A stretch of DNA of 64,000 bases, from assembly GCF_043555975.1 (NCBI RefSeq), contig NZ_JBIGIA010000015.1, positions 1-64,000 on the forward strand, in the 5' to 3' direction. The stretch comes from Pelomonas nitida (GTDB lineage: Bacteria > Pseudomonadota > Gammaproteobacteria > Burkholderiales > Burkholderiaceae_C). The notes beneath the pieces were generated by a model. It was given only the letters and a program-made list of their open reading frames with translations. It made no database searches and was not told where the DNA came from. Shown here in pieces: positions 33,835 to 41,773 of the stretch. Position numbers and translations under genes: made by a program. Every line of letters begins with the position of its first letter. Position 1 is the first letter of the stretch.

Positions 33835-34584
33835 ATGCCGCAAGAAAAAATCCTGTCAGAAATCACCCAGCCGGCGGATGCGGTGCGCAGCTGCTTTGAG
33901 AGCGGCGCTTGTTTTGCGGCCGGCACTCTCGTGCATACCAAGGAGGGACTCAAACCTATTGAGCAGATTCAGGTTGGCGATTGGGTACTGTCCAAACCAG
34001 AAAACGGTGGTGAGCAAGCCTGCAAGCGCGTGGTCAAGACGTTTGCTCACCCGCCCGAACGCGTGGTCGAGGTTCAGTATGTGTTGCCGAACCAAGACAT
34101 CAACAGCAGTCAAGGCTTCAGAGTGGGACGCCTGGTTGCCACACCCAGCCATCCGTTTTGGACCAAGGAGGAAGGGTGGACGGCCCCCATCAATATGCAA
34201 GGCTATGGGATGACACACTTCCACTTTGAAGACAAAGATGGGGCTGACCTCGATTACTGCACGATTAAAAACATCTACATTTCAGACCAGCCGAATGTCG
34301 GGTGGACGCCTGCTAGGAATACCGTGCGAACTGATGATCTCGGCCACTTGCGCGATTATTTTCATAAAAAATGGCTGGCCCTAGAAGTCTCGGCGATTGA
34401 CGCGGTGGTCGACATCGACTACGCCGATGACAGGGATGCCCTTTATTTCAAGATGCCGGTCTATAGTCTAGATGTGGAGGATTTTCATACGTATTACGTT
34501 GGCGAGCACGGCATTTGGGTGCGCAACCGGAACTGCGGAGGGCTTGAAATTTGGGATTCGCAACGAAAAGTCGGGGTCGGCTAA
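33835..34584 (+). CDS. HINT-domain protein (orphan polymorphic-toxin module)
   Basis: 249 residues. A HINT (hedgehog/intein) domain starts at Cys26 (ACFAAGTLVHTKEGLKPIEQI), has ATPSHPFWTKEEGW near 102 and ends VYSLDVEDFHTYYVGEHGIWV-RNRNC. Such domains normally sit between a secreted toxin shaft and a C-terminal toxin and release the toxin by autoproteolysis. Here no shaft precedes it, and only about 16 residues (GGLEIWDSQRKVGVG) follow the C-terminal motif. The start lacks a clear ribosome site and the codon usage is more AT-rich than mdcH. It is probably a displaced fragment. Confidence 0.72.
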   Translation: MPQEKILSEITQPADAVRSCFESGACFAAGTLVHTKEGLKPIEQIQVGDWVLSKPENGGEQACKRVVKTFAHPPERVVEVQYVLPNQDINSSQGFRVGRLVATPSHPFWTKEEGWTAPINMQGYGMTHFHFEDKDGADLDYCTIKNIYISDQPNVGWTPARNTVRTDDLGHLRDYFHKKWLALEVSAIDAVVDIDYADDRDALYFKMPVYSLDVEDFHTYYVGEHGIWVRNRNCGGLEIWDSQRKVGVG

Positions 34585-35579
34585 TGGGTAATCCCGAATT
34601 TCTTGTCAAGGCCTATAATCAGATGGTCAGCCAGATCGACACTAGCCTGCCAAAGGCGCAGCAATTGGAATTGCTGGACAAGGCTCGCGCGGCTCTGCGC
34701 AAGGCCGCCGAAGTGTCGTTGATCGACGCCGACCGGGCCGCGAGCTTGTCCGAAAACGTCTTCCGCAAGAGCTTGCAAAAGCGGACCGAAGAACTGCACG
34801 TAGCTAAATTTGCCGGTGAAGCTCTCCAGAAGAAAGCGCTGGCAGAGCTGCGCAAAGTTGCGGTGGGTTGCTTTATCGCCGGCACTTTGGTGCATACCAA
34901 GGACGGGCTAAAACCCATCGAGAAAATCCAAGTAGGCGACTTGGTGTTGTCTCGGCCCGATGACCTCACGAAAGGCACCGAAACAGGCTACAAGCGAGTG
35001 GCGAAGACTTTTAGATTTGAAGATAAAGAGATCATTCGCTTTGTTTGGTCGCAAGATACTGCTGACGGCCAAGGCGCGAGCCATTCGGTATTTGCTACGC
35101 CTAACCATCTGGTCTGGAGCTATCCCCATGGTTGGGTACCGATGGGACGTATGCACATGGTGGGACGCGGAATTCCTGGAACGGTTCCGATTAGCGACAA
35201 GCCATGGTGGGGACAGGATTTGGTGATTGCTGACGGTACTGCCGGGCAACGGTATGACGTGTTTGACTTGTTCCGAACCGATCGAGCGGAAGTCGCCTTT
35301 GATAACGAGGAGGAGCTTAGCTGGGGCATGGGAGAGTTGATAGACCTTTCGGGCGCTGTTCCCCGATTTTCGCCCGACGAAATGCCCTATGACTACGAAA
35401 AATGGGGCGACCCCGTCAACGAAACCCGCCAGCGCTATAGCACCACTGTGTATAACCTGGAGGTGGAAGATTGGCATACCTACTTTGTCGGCGAGGCAGG
35501 GCTGTGGGTTCATAACAAAAACTGTGAGGACCCCCCGCAGAAATCGGGGGCACCCATTGGCCCAATCCACCGAACTTAA
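34584..35579 (+). CDS. Second HINT-domain protein with helical N-terminal region
   Basis: 331 residues. Its ATG overlaps the previous stop (TAATG), so it is coupled. Residues 1-95 are a helical segment rich in Lys/Ala/Leu (QQLELLDKARAALRKAAE), then a HINT domain from CFIAGTLVHTKDGLKPIEKI through ATPNHLVWSYPHGW to VYNLEVEDWHTYFVGEAGLWVHNKNC. About 17 residues follow with no toxin domain. The two HINT modules share their opening motif nearly word for word and probably arose by tandem duplication. Lower GC suggests transfer. Confidence 0.75.
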   Translation: MGNPEFLVKAYNQMVSQIDTSLPKAQQLELLDKARAALRKAAEVSLIDADRAASLSENVFRKSLQKRTEELHVAKFAGEALQKKALAELRKVAVGCFIAGTLVHTKDGLKPIEKIQVGDLVLSRPDDLTKGTETGYKRVAKTFRFEDKEIIRFVWSQDTADGQGASHSVFATPNHLVWSYPHGWVPMGRMHMVGRGIPGTVPISDKPWWGQDLVIADGTAGQRYDVFDLFRTDRAEVAFDNEEELSWGMGELIDLSGAVPRFSPDEMPYDYEKWGDPVNETRQRYSTTVYNLEVEDWHTYFVGEAGLWVHNKNCEDPPQKSGAPIGPIHRT

Positions 35580-35843
35580 GCCCCATCACCCCTTGTAGAC
35601 GAGGCTGGGATGCGGCTTGAGTGGGCGCTTGGGACGAGGGCGGGAGCGGCCCGGGATGTATTTCTGAGCGGTGCGGCCCACCCGAGTTCGACGCCAACCG
35701 TCGTAAGTGATTGATCCGTATAGGTCAGCCCTTCGGAATTGCCACTACAGCAGCGTCAACTGGGTGTCGATCGTCGGTTTCTTGATGCAAATCGGGGTCA
35801 CCCATTAGCCGATCCCGTCTAGTGGCAAACACACGCACAAATC
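35580..35843. other. Non-coding stretch after HINT genes
   Basis: No gene visible. Short echoes of 'AAATCGGGG(T/G)CACCCATT' occur near 35539 and 35790, related in style to the larger repeat that follows. Confidence 0.4.
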
Positions 35844-35959
35844 GGGGTCAGGTCTCAAATTTAAACCCCGCTTTCCGAACCGCTTGGTGTACAGGTCGGG
35901 CGATGGTTTGAAATTCGACGCACGCTGATGTCGTGGGGTTTAAATTTGAGACCTGACCC
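35844..35959. repeat. 25-bp perfect inverted repeat around a 65-bp core
   Basis: The left arm, 35845-35869, begins GGGTCAGGTCTC and ends TTTAAACCCC. The right arm, 35935-35959, is its exact reverse complement. A related copy lies at 37341-37366. No transposase is encoded between the arms. It looks like a MITE or a repeat mobilised in trans by a REP-type (Y1) transposase. Confidence 0.75.
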
Positions 35960-35961
35960 TG

Positions 35962-36180
35962 AATTTCGCAAAGGTTCGGAGTCCAGTAGAAATCAACTTC
36001 GTCGATGTGGAGAACATGTCTTGCATTGCGGACTTTTCAAGCATGGCGACCAATAGCCGCGCAGGCAATATCAACTACTGGGCGCCTGCGGATGGTGGGA
36101 ACACATACGTTTACTTGAGCGAAGGGTGCGTCGTCATTCGGGCTGCTGAAGTGCGCCTCAGCCTTGTTGGTGGTAGCTGA
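35962..36180 (+). pseudogene. C-terminal fragment of an unknown protein
   Basis: An open frame without its 5' part begins right after the inverted repeat and ends with TGA at 36178-36180. It encodes about 72 residues including INFVDVENMSCIADFSS, RAGNINYWAPADGG and NTYVYLSEGCVVIRAAEV, which look like real protein rather than a shadow frame. An internal ATG at 36016 would give 54 residues. The repeat insertion probably cut off the rest. No family is recognised. Confidence 0.4.
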
Positions 36181-36287
36181 GCTGAAGATGGGCGGTCCGC
36201 CGCTGCCGGCGCGCAGCGCAGGAAGCCCGGTAGGCTGGCGTAAACGCTGCGCACCCCAGCACTCAGCTCGGTAGGCAGGGATGAGTT
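36181..36287. other. Short spacer with degraded REP-like sequence
   Basis: No gene. GAAGCCCGGTAGGCTGG near 36213 resembles the REP-like sequences at 36364 and 37239. Confidence 0.35.
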
Positions 36288-36823
36288 ATGCGAACTCCAG
36301 CGTTTTCGCAAACAATCCATCGGGATGAGTACGTGAATACCAGCAGCTGGGCCAAAGAAATTTGTTGGGCTTCACTTCGCTCAGCCCAACCTACCGAGCT
36401 AATTGATTCAACCGGCCTGAAGACTTTTAATGCATGCGAAACTGCGGGGTTCTTTGATGCGGCGCAACTGCAGTCCTTGGCAGATGCCTACAGGAATCAT
36501 GGGCCGGATGGTAGGTACGATTTCGTAACGGGATCCAGGGGGCGCATCGAATGGACAAATGGACCATCGGAGGGCGCACATACAACGCCAACGAGTTTGG
36601 CAACGTATTGGCGGGCTACACCGGGGGGGGCAAGTTCGGGGAGTCCTTTGGCGGCGGTCTCGTGAAAGCTGCCGGGATATTCGCAAACGCTGGGGATAAT
36701 GGATGGTTAAAAAGTGACTTGGACGCAAGTAGCAGGCCCTACATCTCGCTCGGCGCGAAACTTGGCGCAGCAGACGCCGCAGCTGGCCGTACCGGTGGAG
36801 TATGCAGCTGTGGAACGAAGTGA
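36288..36823 (+). pseudogene. Broken toxin-44-like polymorphic toxin fragment
   Basis: Two overlapping frames together resemble one toxin. The first (36288-36665) contains AAQLQSLADAYRNHGPDGRYDFVTGS. The second (36551-36823) reads MDKWTIGGRTYNANEFGNVLAGYTGGGKFGE, then GGGLVKAAGIFANAG. The spacing 'GP-.-.-.-YDF ... YN-NEFGN--AGY-G' matches the bacterial toxin-44 style of C-terminal domains. A frame change in the G-rich stretch near 36537-36541 would join them. A REP hairpin also sits inside the first frame. I therefore call a frameshifted remnant, although the second frame alone could be a small gene. Confidence 0.45.
36364..36390. repeat. REP-like hairpin
   Basis: GTTGGGC (36364) and GCCCAAC (to 36390) enclose TTCACTTCGCTCA, followed by CTACCGAG. 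This has the form of common dispersed REP elements in GC-rich proteobacteria. A second hairpin with the same arms is at 37239-37258. Confidence 0.6.
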
Positions 36824-36830
36824 TCGTGTG

Positions 36831-37136
36831 ATGCGCACGCCAATTTCTCGGATTGAAAGAATCATCGTTGCTCTTGCGCTGCTGGTACTGCTACTAACGG
36901 TGATTACGTCGAGCGGCATGCTGCCGCAGCGGTCGTTTACCAGCCTGCTTGCAGGTTTTGCGATGCTTGGAGCTAGTGGTGCTGAAGTGGTGTGTCTTTG
37001 CTGGCTCATCGCTCGCAAAGTGTCGAGCGGAAATCCATCTGGCCGCAAGATTGGGGTCGCCGTGTTGGCCGGTATTGCGGGTGCGGCGCCGGCGGTAGTA
37101 ACAGTCGTACGACTCTTGGTTGAGGCTTACTTCTGA
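36831..37136 (+). CDS. Small membrane protein, possible immunity protein
   Basis: 101 residues with three predicted membrane helices (about 11-31, 38-60, 74-98) and basic loops. It begins 7 nt after the stop of the toxin-44-like fragment, the position of immunity genes in polymorphic toxin loci. No immunity family is recognised; an unrelated small membrane protein is possible. Confidence 0.55.
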   Translation: MRTPISRIERIIVALALLVLLLTVITSSGMLPQRSFTSLLAGFAMLGASGAEVVCLCWLIARKVSSGNPSGRKIGVAVLAGIAGAAPAVVTVVRLLVEAYF

Positions 37137-37750
37137 ATCCGCAAATTCGGGGATCGCGGTAGAGATACCCATTACTGGACCTGATTCGCAACCAATCTCC
37201 GCAGGCTCACGCCATGAGCCTGCGCGGTAGCCCGGTAGGTTGGGCTGGGAAGCCCAACGCCTTCACGAGGTGCTGAACGCTGCAAACCCCGATCCCGGCC
37301 GCCTGGCCCGGGGCGAGGGGGAGCTGCGCGAAAGGAATTCGGGGTAAAGTCTCAAATTTAAACCCCTCACTCACCAATCCGCGCTGAATTTCTCCGCACT
37401 GCGCAATCCTCCCCATCAGATACCAGGAAACTACCTGCCCGGCACCGTCATCCCAAAATCACGCAGCTGAAATTGCAACCCCGCCGAACCGGCAGTCCCC
37501 CTGCCCAGCAGCGCGCAAATTTGAAACTGCCCCCGAATTGAAAATTGCGCCTGCTTACCATGGCGGCGCGGCGAGAGCCTAGGGGCGCGATCAGAATGCC
37601 GGCGGATGACATCACGCGAAATGCCGTGGCCGACCGCCAGCAGCTCAAGCATTCATCCGCTGGCTGGCCTGCCGGCTCGTTCGCAAAAAAGTGGCCGCCC
37701 GATGACGCGACGCGATCGGCCGGCTGCCAGTTCAATGCCTGGGGTTCAAG
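37137..37750. other. Repeat-bearing intergenic region
   Basis: No convincing gene in 614 bp. Contents are a REP-like hairpin GTTGGGCT-GGGA-AGCCCAAC (37239-37258), a variant of the 26-bp GGGG...AAATTTAAACCCC repeat (37341-37366), and a related fragment CAAATTTGAAACTGCCCC near 37505. The promoter for the acyltransferase should lie near the right end. Confidence 0.5.
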
Positions 37751-39001
37751 GTGATCGCTGATCGCGACACCGGGGCGCCTGTCGGGGCGGTGAGCGCGCC
37801 CGGGGCGAAGGGCGCGGCCGCGCGAGACCATCTCGTGGCGCTGACCGGGCTGCGTTTCGTCGCGGCTTTCGCGGTGCTGGTGTTGCACTACCGTGATCTG
37901 CTGGGGCCGCTGCCGGGCTGGCTGTTGCGCGGCATCGTGGGCGGCCAGTACGGCGTGACCTTCTTTTTCATCCTCAGCGGTTTCATCCTCACCTACCGCT
38001 ACCGGGAGTGGTTTGCCGGTGGCGTGGGTGAAGCGCCGTACTGGCGCTTTCAGCGGCTGCGGGTGGCGCGCATCTACCCCGTCTACCTACTGGGCCTGCT
38101 GCTGGACACGCCCTGGCACCTGATCGAGCGGGCGCAGGCCGGCCAGCTGGCCGAAGTGGGGCAAACCTACTGGGCGTCGTGGCTGCTCAATCTGGTCGGC
38201 CTGCAGGCCTGGGTGCCGGCGGTGCCGTTCGCGATGTTCTGGAACACGCCCGGGTGGAGCGTGGCTGCCGAGTTCTTCTTCTACGCGACGTTTCCGTTCG
38301 TCTGCGCCTGGCTGTCTTCGCGCGTGCGCCGCACGGCGAGCCTGGCCACGCTGTTCGCGGCCGTGGTGCTCGGTGGCGTCGCGCTGTATGGCGGCGTGAT
38401 CTACGTCCTCAACTACGTGTGGCCGGTCAGTGGCGAGACGCAATACCTCGTGCTGGTCTACAACCCGCTGCTTCGCTACAGCGAGTTCATGGCGGGCTGC
38501 ATCGCCGGGCAGTACTTTCTGCGGCGGGCGGCCGCGCGGCCACGCTCACCCGTGGACGAACGCGCGTCACGGCGCCGGCGTGACGGTGTTGTCGTGCTGT
38601 GCTTGGTGGCCGTGTGTGCGCGCATCGCGTCGCCCGACTACACCGGGCCCAGCCAGTGGCTCTGGCTGCTCGACGTGTCGGTCAAGTACGCCATCTTCAT
38701 CGTGCCCTTCACGGCCATCATCCTGGCCGTCGCGAGCGGGCGCACGTGGCTGAGCGTGCTGCTGGAGCGCCGCTGGATGGTGGTGCTGGGCGAGGCCAGC
38801 TATGCGCTCTACATCATCCATTGGCCGGTGACGACCTTCCTGCGCATGGGCTACCTCGGCAGCTTCTCCACCCCGGCCGTGCACCTCATGCTGCTGCTCG
38901 CCACCGTCGGCGCCTCGGTGCTGGTCTATCGGTTCGTCGAGGTGCCGTGGCGCGAACGGCTGCGGGGCTCGGCGGCCAATGAGCGCGCCCCGAGCCATTG
39001 A
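37751..39001 (+). CDS. Acyltransferase 3 family membrane protein (OafA/YrhL-like)
   Basis: 416 residues from a GTG. The N-terminal motif LTGLRFVAAFAVLVLHY near 31-47, FFFILSGFILTYRYREWF near 75-91 and about ten hydrophobic segments define the acyltransferase-3 fold. It transfers acyl groups onto sugars of surface polysaccharide or other extracytoplasmic acceptors. It stands alone, so the acceptor is unknown. A later start, near the LTGLRF motif, cannot be excluded. Confidence 0.88.
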   Translation: MIADRDTGAPVGAVSAPGAKGAAARDHLVALTGLRFVAAFAVLVLHYRDLLGPLPGWLLRGIVGGQYGVTFFFILSGFILTYRYREWFAGGVGEAPYWRFQRLRVARIYPVYLLGLLLDTPWHLIERAQAGQLAEVGQTYWASWLLNLVGLQAWVPAVPFAMFWNTPGWSVAAEFFFYATFPFVCAWLSSRVRRTASLATLFAAVVLGGVALYGGVIYVLNYVWPVSGETQYLVLVYNPLLRYSEFMAGCIAGQYFLRRAAARPRSPVDERASRRRRDGVVVLCLVAVCARIASPDYTGPSQWLWLLDVSVKYAIFIVPFTAIILAVASGRTWLSVLLERRWMVVLGEASYALYIIHWPVTTFLRMGYLGSFSTPAVHLMLLLATVGASVLVYRFVEVPWRERLRGSAANERAPSH

Positions 39002-39477
39002 TTGAATTTCTTTGGGGGATGCCGCCTGTGCCGGTGCGGCTGACGCCGGGATGTTGATGCCCCGATCTGCTGCGTTGTTGGCGAACGTGCAGGCTTGACG
39101 ATGAAACATCGCCGGGCTGGCAATTTCATGAACCAGGTCTGAATCAGGCAACCTGCCGCCGAATCGCGCAGTTCGCATCCAGGGAATCGCCCCGGGTGCG
39201 CGCCCAACGCGCCGGGCCGGCGTCCGTGGGAGCGCCGTCAGCCAGTGAGGCCCTCGCGGGCGCGCCTAACGCAGCCGCAGCGAGGAATGCGCAAGTCACC
39301 CGGCATGGGTCAGGGTGGGTGTTGCAATTGGTCGTATTTGTTACTGGCGCCTGTTGCTTCGTACCCGTGCAAGGCCTGGTCTTGGCGCGCTTACTGCAGA
39401 AAATCCGCCACGCGCAAAGGCTGACCCTTGTGGGTTGGCTGCCGCACTGCCCATCACCCCTTGCCCGGTACTCCTCC
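39002..39477. other. Intergenic region upstream of pectate lyase
   Basis: No gene or clear signal seen in 476 bp. An open frame runs in phase with the lyase from 39196, but it lacks a signal peptide and coding character. Confidence 0.5.
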
Positions 39478-41628
39478 ATGCCTACCAGACGTCTTTCGGC
39501 GGCACCCCTGTGGGTCGCATTGCTTCCAGTGTTGCTGATGCAGCCTGCCCAGGCCGAGACGGTGGTGTCCAACACCAGCAGTGCCGCGGTCGACAGCAAC
39601 AGCGGCCTGTGCATGGGCCTGAAGGGCAACAGCACGGCCGCCGGTACGCTGGTGCAGGCCCAGAGCTGCAACCAGAGCGCCACCCAGACCTGGAAGTACG
39701 TGCGTGACAGCGCCGGCTACTACCAGGTCATCAACAGCGCCAGCGGCCAGTGCCTGGATGTGCCGGGGGCGACCAGCGCCGTGGACAACAACCTGCAGCA
39801 ATGGGGCTGCAGCGGCGCGGACAACCAGCGGTGGAACCTCAGCGACCAGGGCAATGGCCAGTTCGCGCTGATTGCCAAGGCCAATGGCCTGGCGCTCACG
39901 GTCTATGCCGGCGGCACCAGCAACGGCACGCGCATCGTGCAAAGCACCTGGTCGTCGACGGCCCAACAACGCTGGAAGCTGCCGGGCGCCACGCTCAACG
40001 GCAGCGGCCCCAGCTCAGGCGCGGTGCTGACCCTCAAGGGCGTGGATGCCGGCAACTGCATTGGCGTGGCGGGCAACAGCACGGCCGCGGGTGCCGCGCT
40101 GCAGAGCCAGACCTGCGCCAACACCACGTTCCAGCAATGGAAGGTCGTGCGTGACGCCGCCGGCGACTACACGCTGACCAATGTGGGCAGTGGCCAGTGC
40201 ATGGATGTGCCGGGGGCCTCCACCGTGGGCGGCGCGGCCATTCAGCAATGGGGCTGCAGCGGCGCCGACTGGCAGAAGTGGCGCTTCAGCGAGGACGGCA
40301 ATGGCCACTACTACCTCACCGCCAAATCCAGCGGCCTGAGCCTGGACGTGGCGGGCGCCAGCAACGCCAGCGGCGCGGCCATCATCCAGTACCGCAACCT
40401 GGGGCAGAGCAACCAGCAATGGACGGCCACCGCCGTGTCTGGCAGCACCGGCAGCACTGGCGGCCCGGTGGGCTTTGCGGCCGGCGTGACCGGCGGCCAG
40501 GGCGGCAGCGTGGTCACCGTGACGACGCCGGAGCAGCTCAAGGCCGCGCTGTGCGGCTCCCAGTCCAACAGCACCTGCACCGACAACACGCCGCGCATCA
40601 TCCGCGTCTCGGGCAGCATCGACTTCCGCGGCACCGAGGGCAACAAGACCGAGGTGGGCTGCACGTACTCGAACAACAGCTGCTCGGTGAACGGCAAGTC
40701 CGAGCGCATCCTGGCGGTGCAGAGCTATTGCTCGGGCCGCAGCACGTACAAGATCACCTTTGATGCGGCCGGCAAGACGCCGCTGCTGGTGGGCTCGAAC
40801 AAGACGCTGATCGGTGTCGGCGCCAACTCGGGCATCAAGGGCAAGGGCCTGATCCTGCGCGGCGGCGTGTCCAACATCGTGATCCGCAACCTGTCCATCA
40901 CCGACATCAACGACGGCGTGATCTGGGCGGGCGACGCGGTGACGATCGACAACGCCTCCGGCGTCTGGATCGACCACAACTACTTCGCCCGCATCGGCCG
41001 CCAGATGATCGTGACCGGCTGGGGCACCGCCAAGCGCGTGACCATCTCGGACAACTTCTTCGACGGCACCACCGATTACGGCCACTACTGCAACGGCAAG
41101 CACTACTGGGTGATGCTGCTGCTGGCGGAGGACCAGACCATCACGCTGGTGGGCAACCGCCTGCACAACACCTCCGGGCGCTCCCCCGAGACCGGCAAGA
41201 GCGACAGCGCGGCCACCGGCGGCATCGTCCACCTGGTCAACAACTACTACGACGGCAACTACTACTTCGGGCTGGACGGCACGCCCGCCACGGCGGCGCT
41301 GCTGGAGGGCAACTACTACGGCGGGGGCGACTACTTCTTCCCCATCCTGACCGACAGCACCAATGACCTGGTGTTCGCCCCGCTGAGCGCCAACCTGACG
41401 CAGGCCAACAGCAGCTGCAGCTCCATCCTGGGCCGGGCCTGCGTTGCCAACTCGCCCAACAACCTGAAGCAGGGCGCCACCACCGACAGCTTCAAGCTCT
41501 CGGCGGGTGTGATGTCGCGCATCCAGGCCACCGCTGGCGCGGCGGCGGCCATCAAGTCGATCCAGCCCGTGGCGCCCGCGAGCCTGCCGTCCCGCTCCAC
41601 CGGGCCGCAAGCCAGCATCAGCAACTGA
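39478..41628 (+). CDS. Secreted pectate lyase with two ricin-type lectin domains
   Basis: 716 residues. The signal peptide 1-26 ends QPAQA. Two RICIN beta-trefoil regions (about 30-165 and 180-315) show repeated QCLDVPG / QCMDVPG and QWGCSGAD-Q-W motifs. A Ser/Gly linker leads to a PL1-type pectate/pectin lyase domain (about 330-716) with VWIDHNYFARIGRQMIVTGWG, an NNYYDGNYYFGLDG segment and other parallel-beta-helix repeats. It binds sugars and cleaves pectic polymers outside the cell. The start chosen is the ATG that directly begins a signal peptide. Apparently monocistronic. Confidence 0.9.
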   Translation: MPTRRLSAAPLWVALLPVLLMQPAQAETVVSNTSSAAVDSNSGLCMGLKGNSTAAGTLVQAQSCNQSATQTWKYVRDSAGYYQVINSASGQCLDVPGATSAVDNNLQQWGCSGADNQRWNLSDQGNGQFALIAKANGLALTVYAGGTSNGTRIVQSTWSSTAQQRWKLPGATLNGSGPSSGAVLTLKGVDAGNCIGVAGNSTAAGAALQSQTCANTTFQQWKVVRDAAGDYTLTNVGSGQCMDVPGASTVGGAAIQQWGCSGADWQKWRFSEDGNGHYYLTAKSSGLSLDVAGASNASGAAIIQYRNLGQSNQQWTATAVSGSTGSTGGPVGFAAGVTGGQGGSVVTVTTPEQLKAALCGSQSNSTCTDNTPRIIRVSGSIDFRGTEGNKTEVGCTYSNNSCSVNGKSERILAVQSYCSGRSTYKITFDAAGKTPLLVGSNKTLIGVGANSGIKGKGLILRGGVSNIVIRNLSITDINDGVIWAGDAVTIDNASGVWIDHNYFARIGRQMIVTGWGTAKRVTISDNFFDGTTDYGHYCNGKHYWVMLLLAEDQTITLVGNRLHNTSGRSPETGKSDSAATGGIVHLVNNYYDGNYYFGLDGTPATAALLEGNYYGGGDYFFPILTDSTNDLVFAPLSANLTQANSSCSSILGRACVANSPNNLKQGATTDSFKLSAGVMSRIQATAGAAAAIKSIQPVAPASLPSRSTGPQASISN

Positions 41629-41773
41629 TGCGGGGGTGGGAGGCAGTTCGGCATGCCCACCTGGCTGGTTGAACGCCGCCCACTCTTCGCAGTTGCAATG
41701 CCCGCCGTAGCACGAGCCACGGCGGCGCTTTAAGCCGGACTTGGGGCGCTTTGGGGCGCCGCGGCGTGCGGCA
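41629..41773. terminator. Convergent intergenic region with hairpin
   Basis: CGCCGT...ACGGCG near 41704-41726 precedes GCTTTAAG. It is a plausible weak terminator between the lyase and the convergent ABC transporter gene. Confidence 0.35.

Noticed and set aside
35844..35959. Insertion sequence with terminal inverted repeats
   Set aside because: Only about 65 bp lie between the arms and no transposase is encoded, so it is listed as a repeat.
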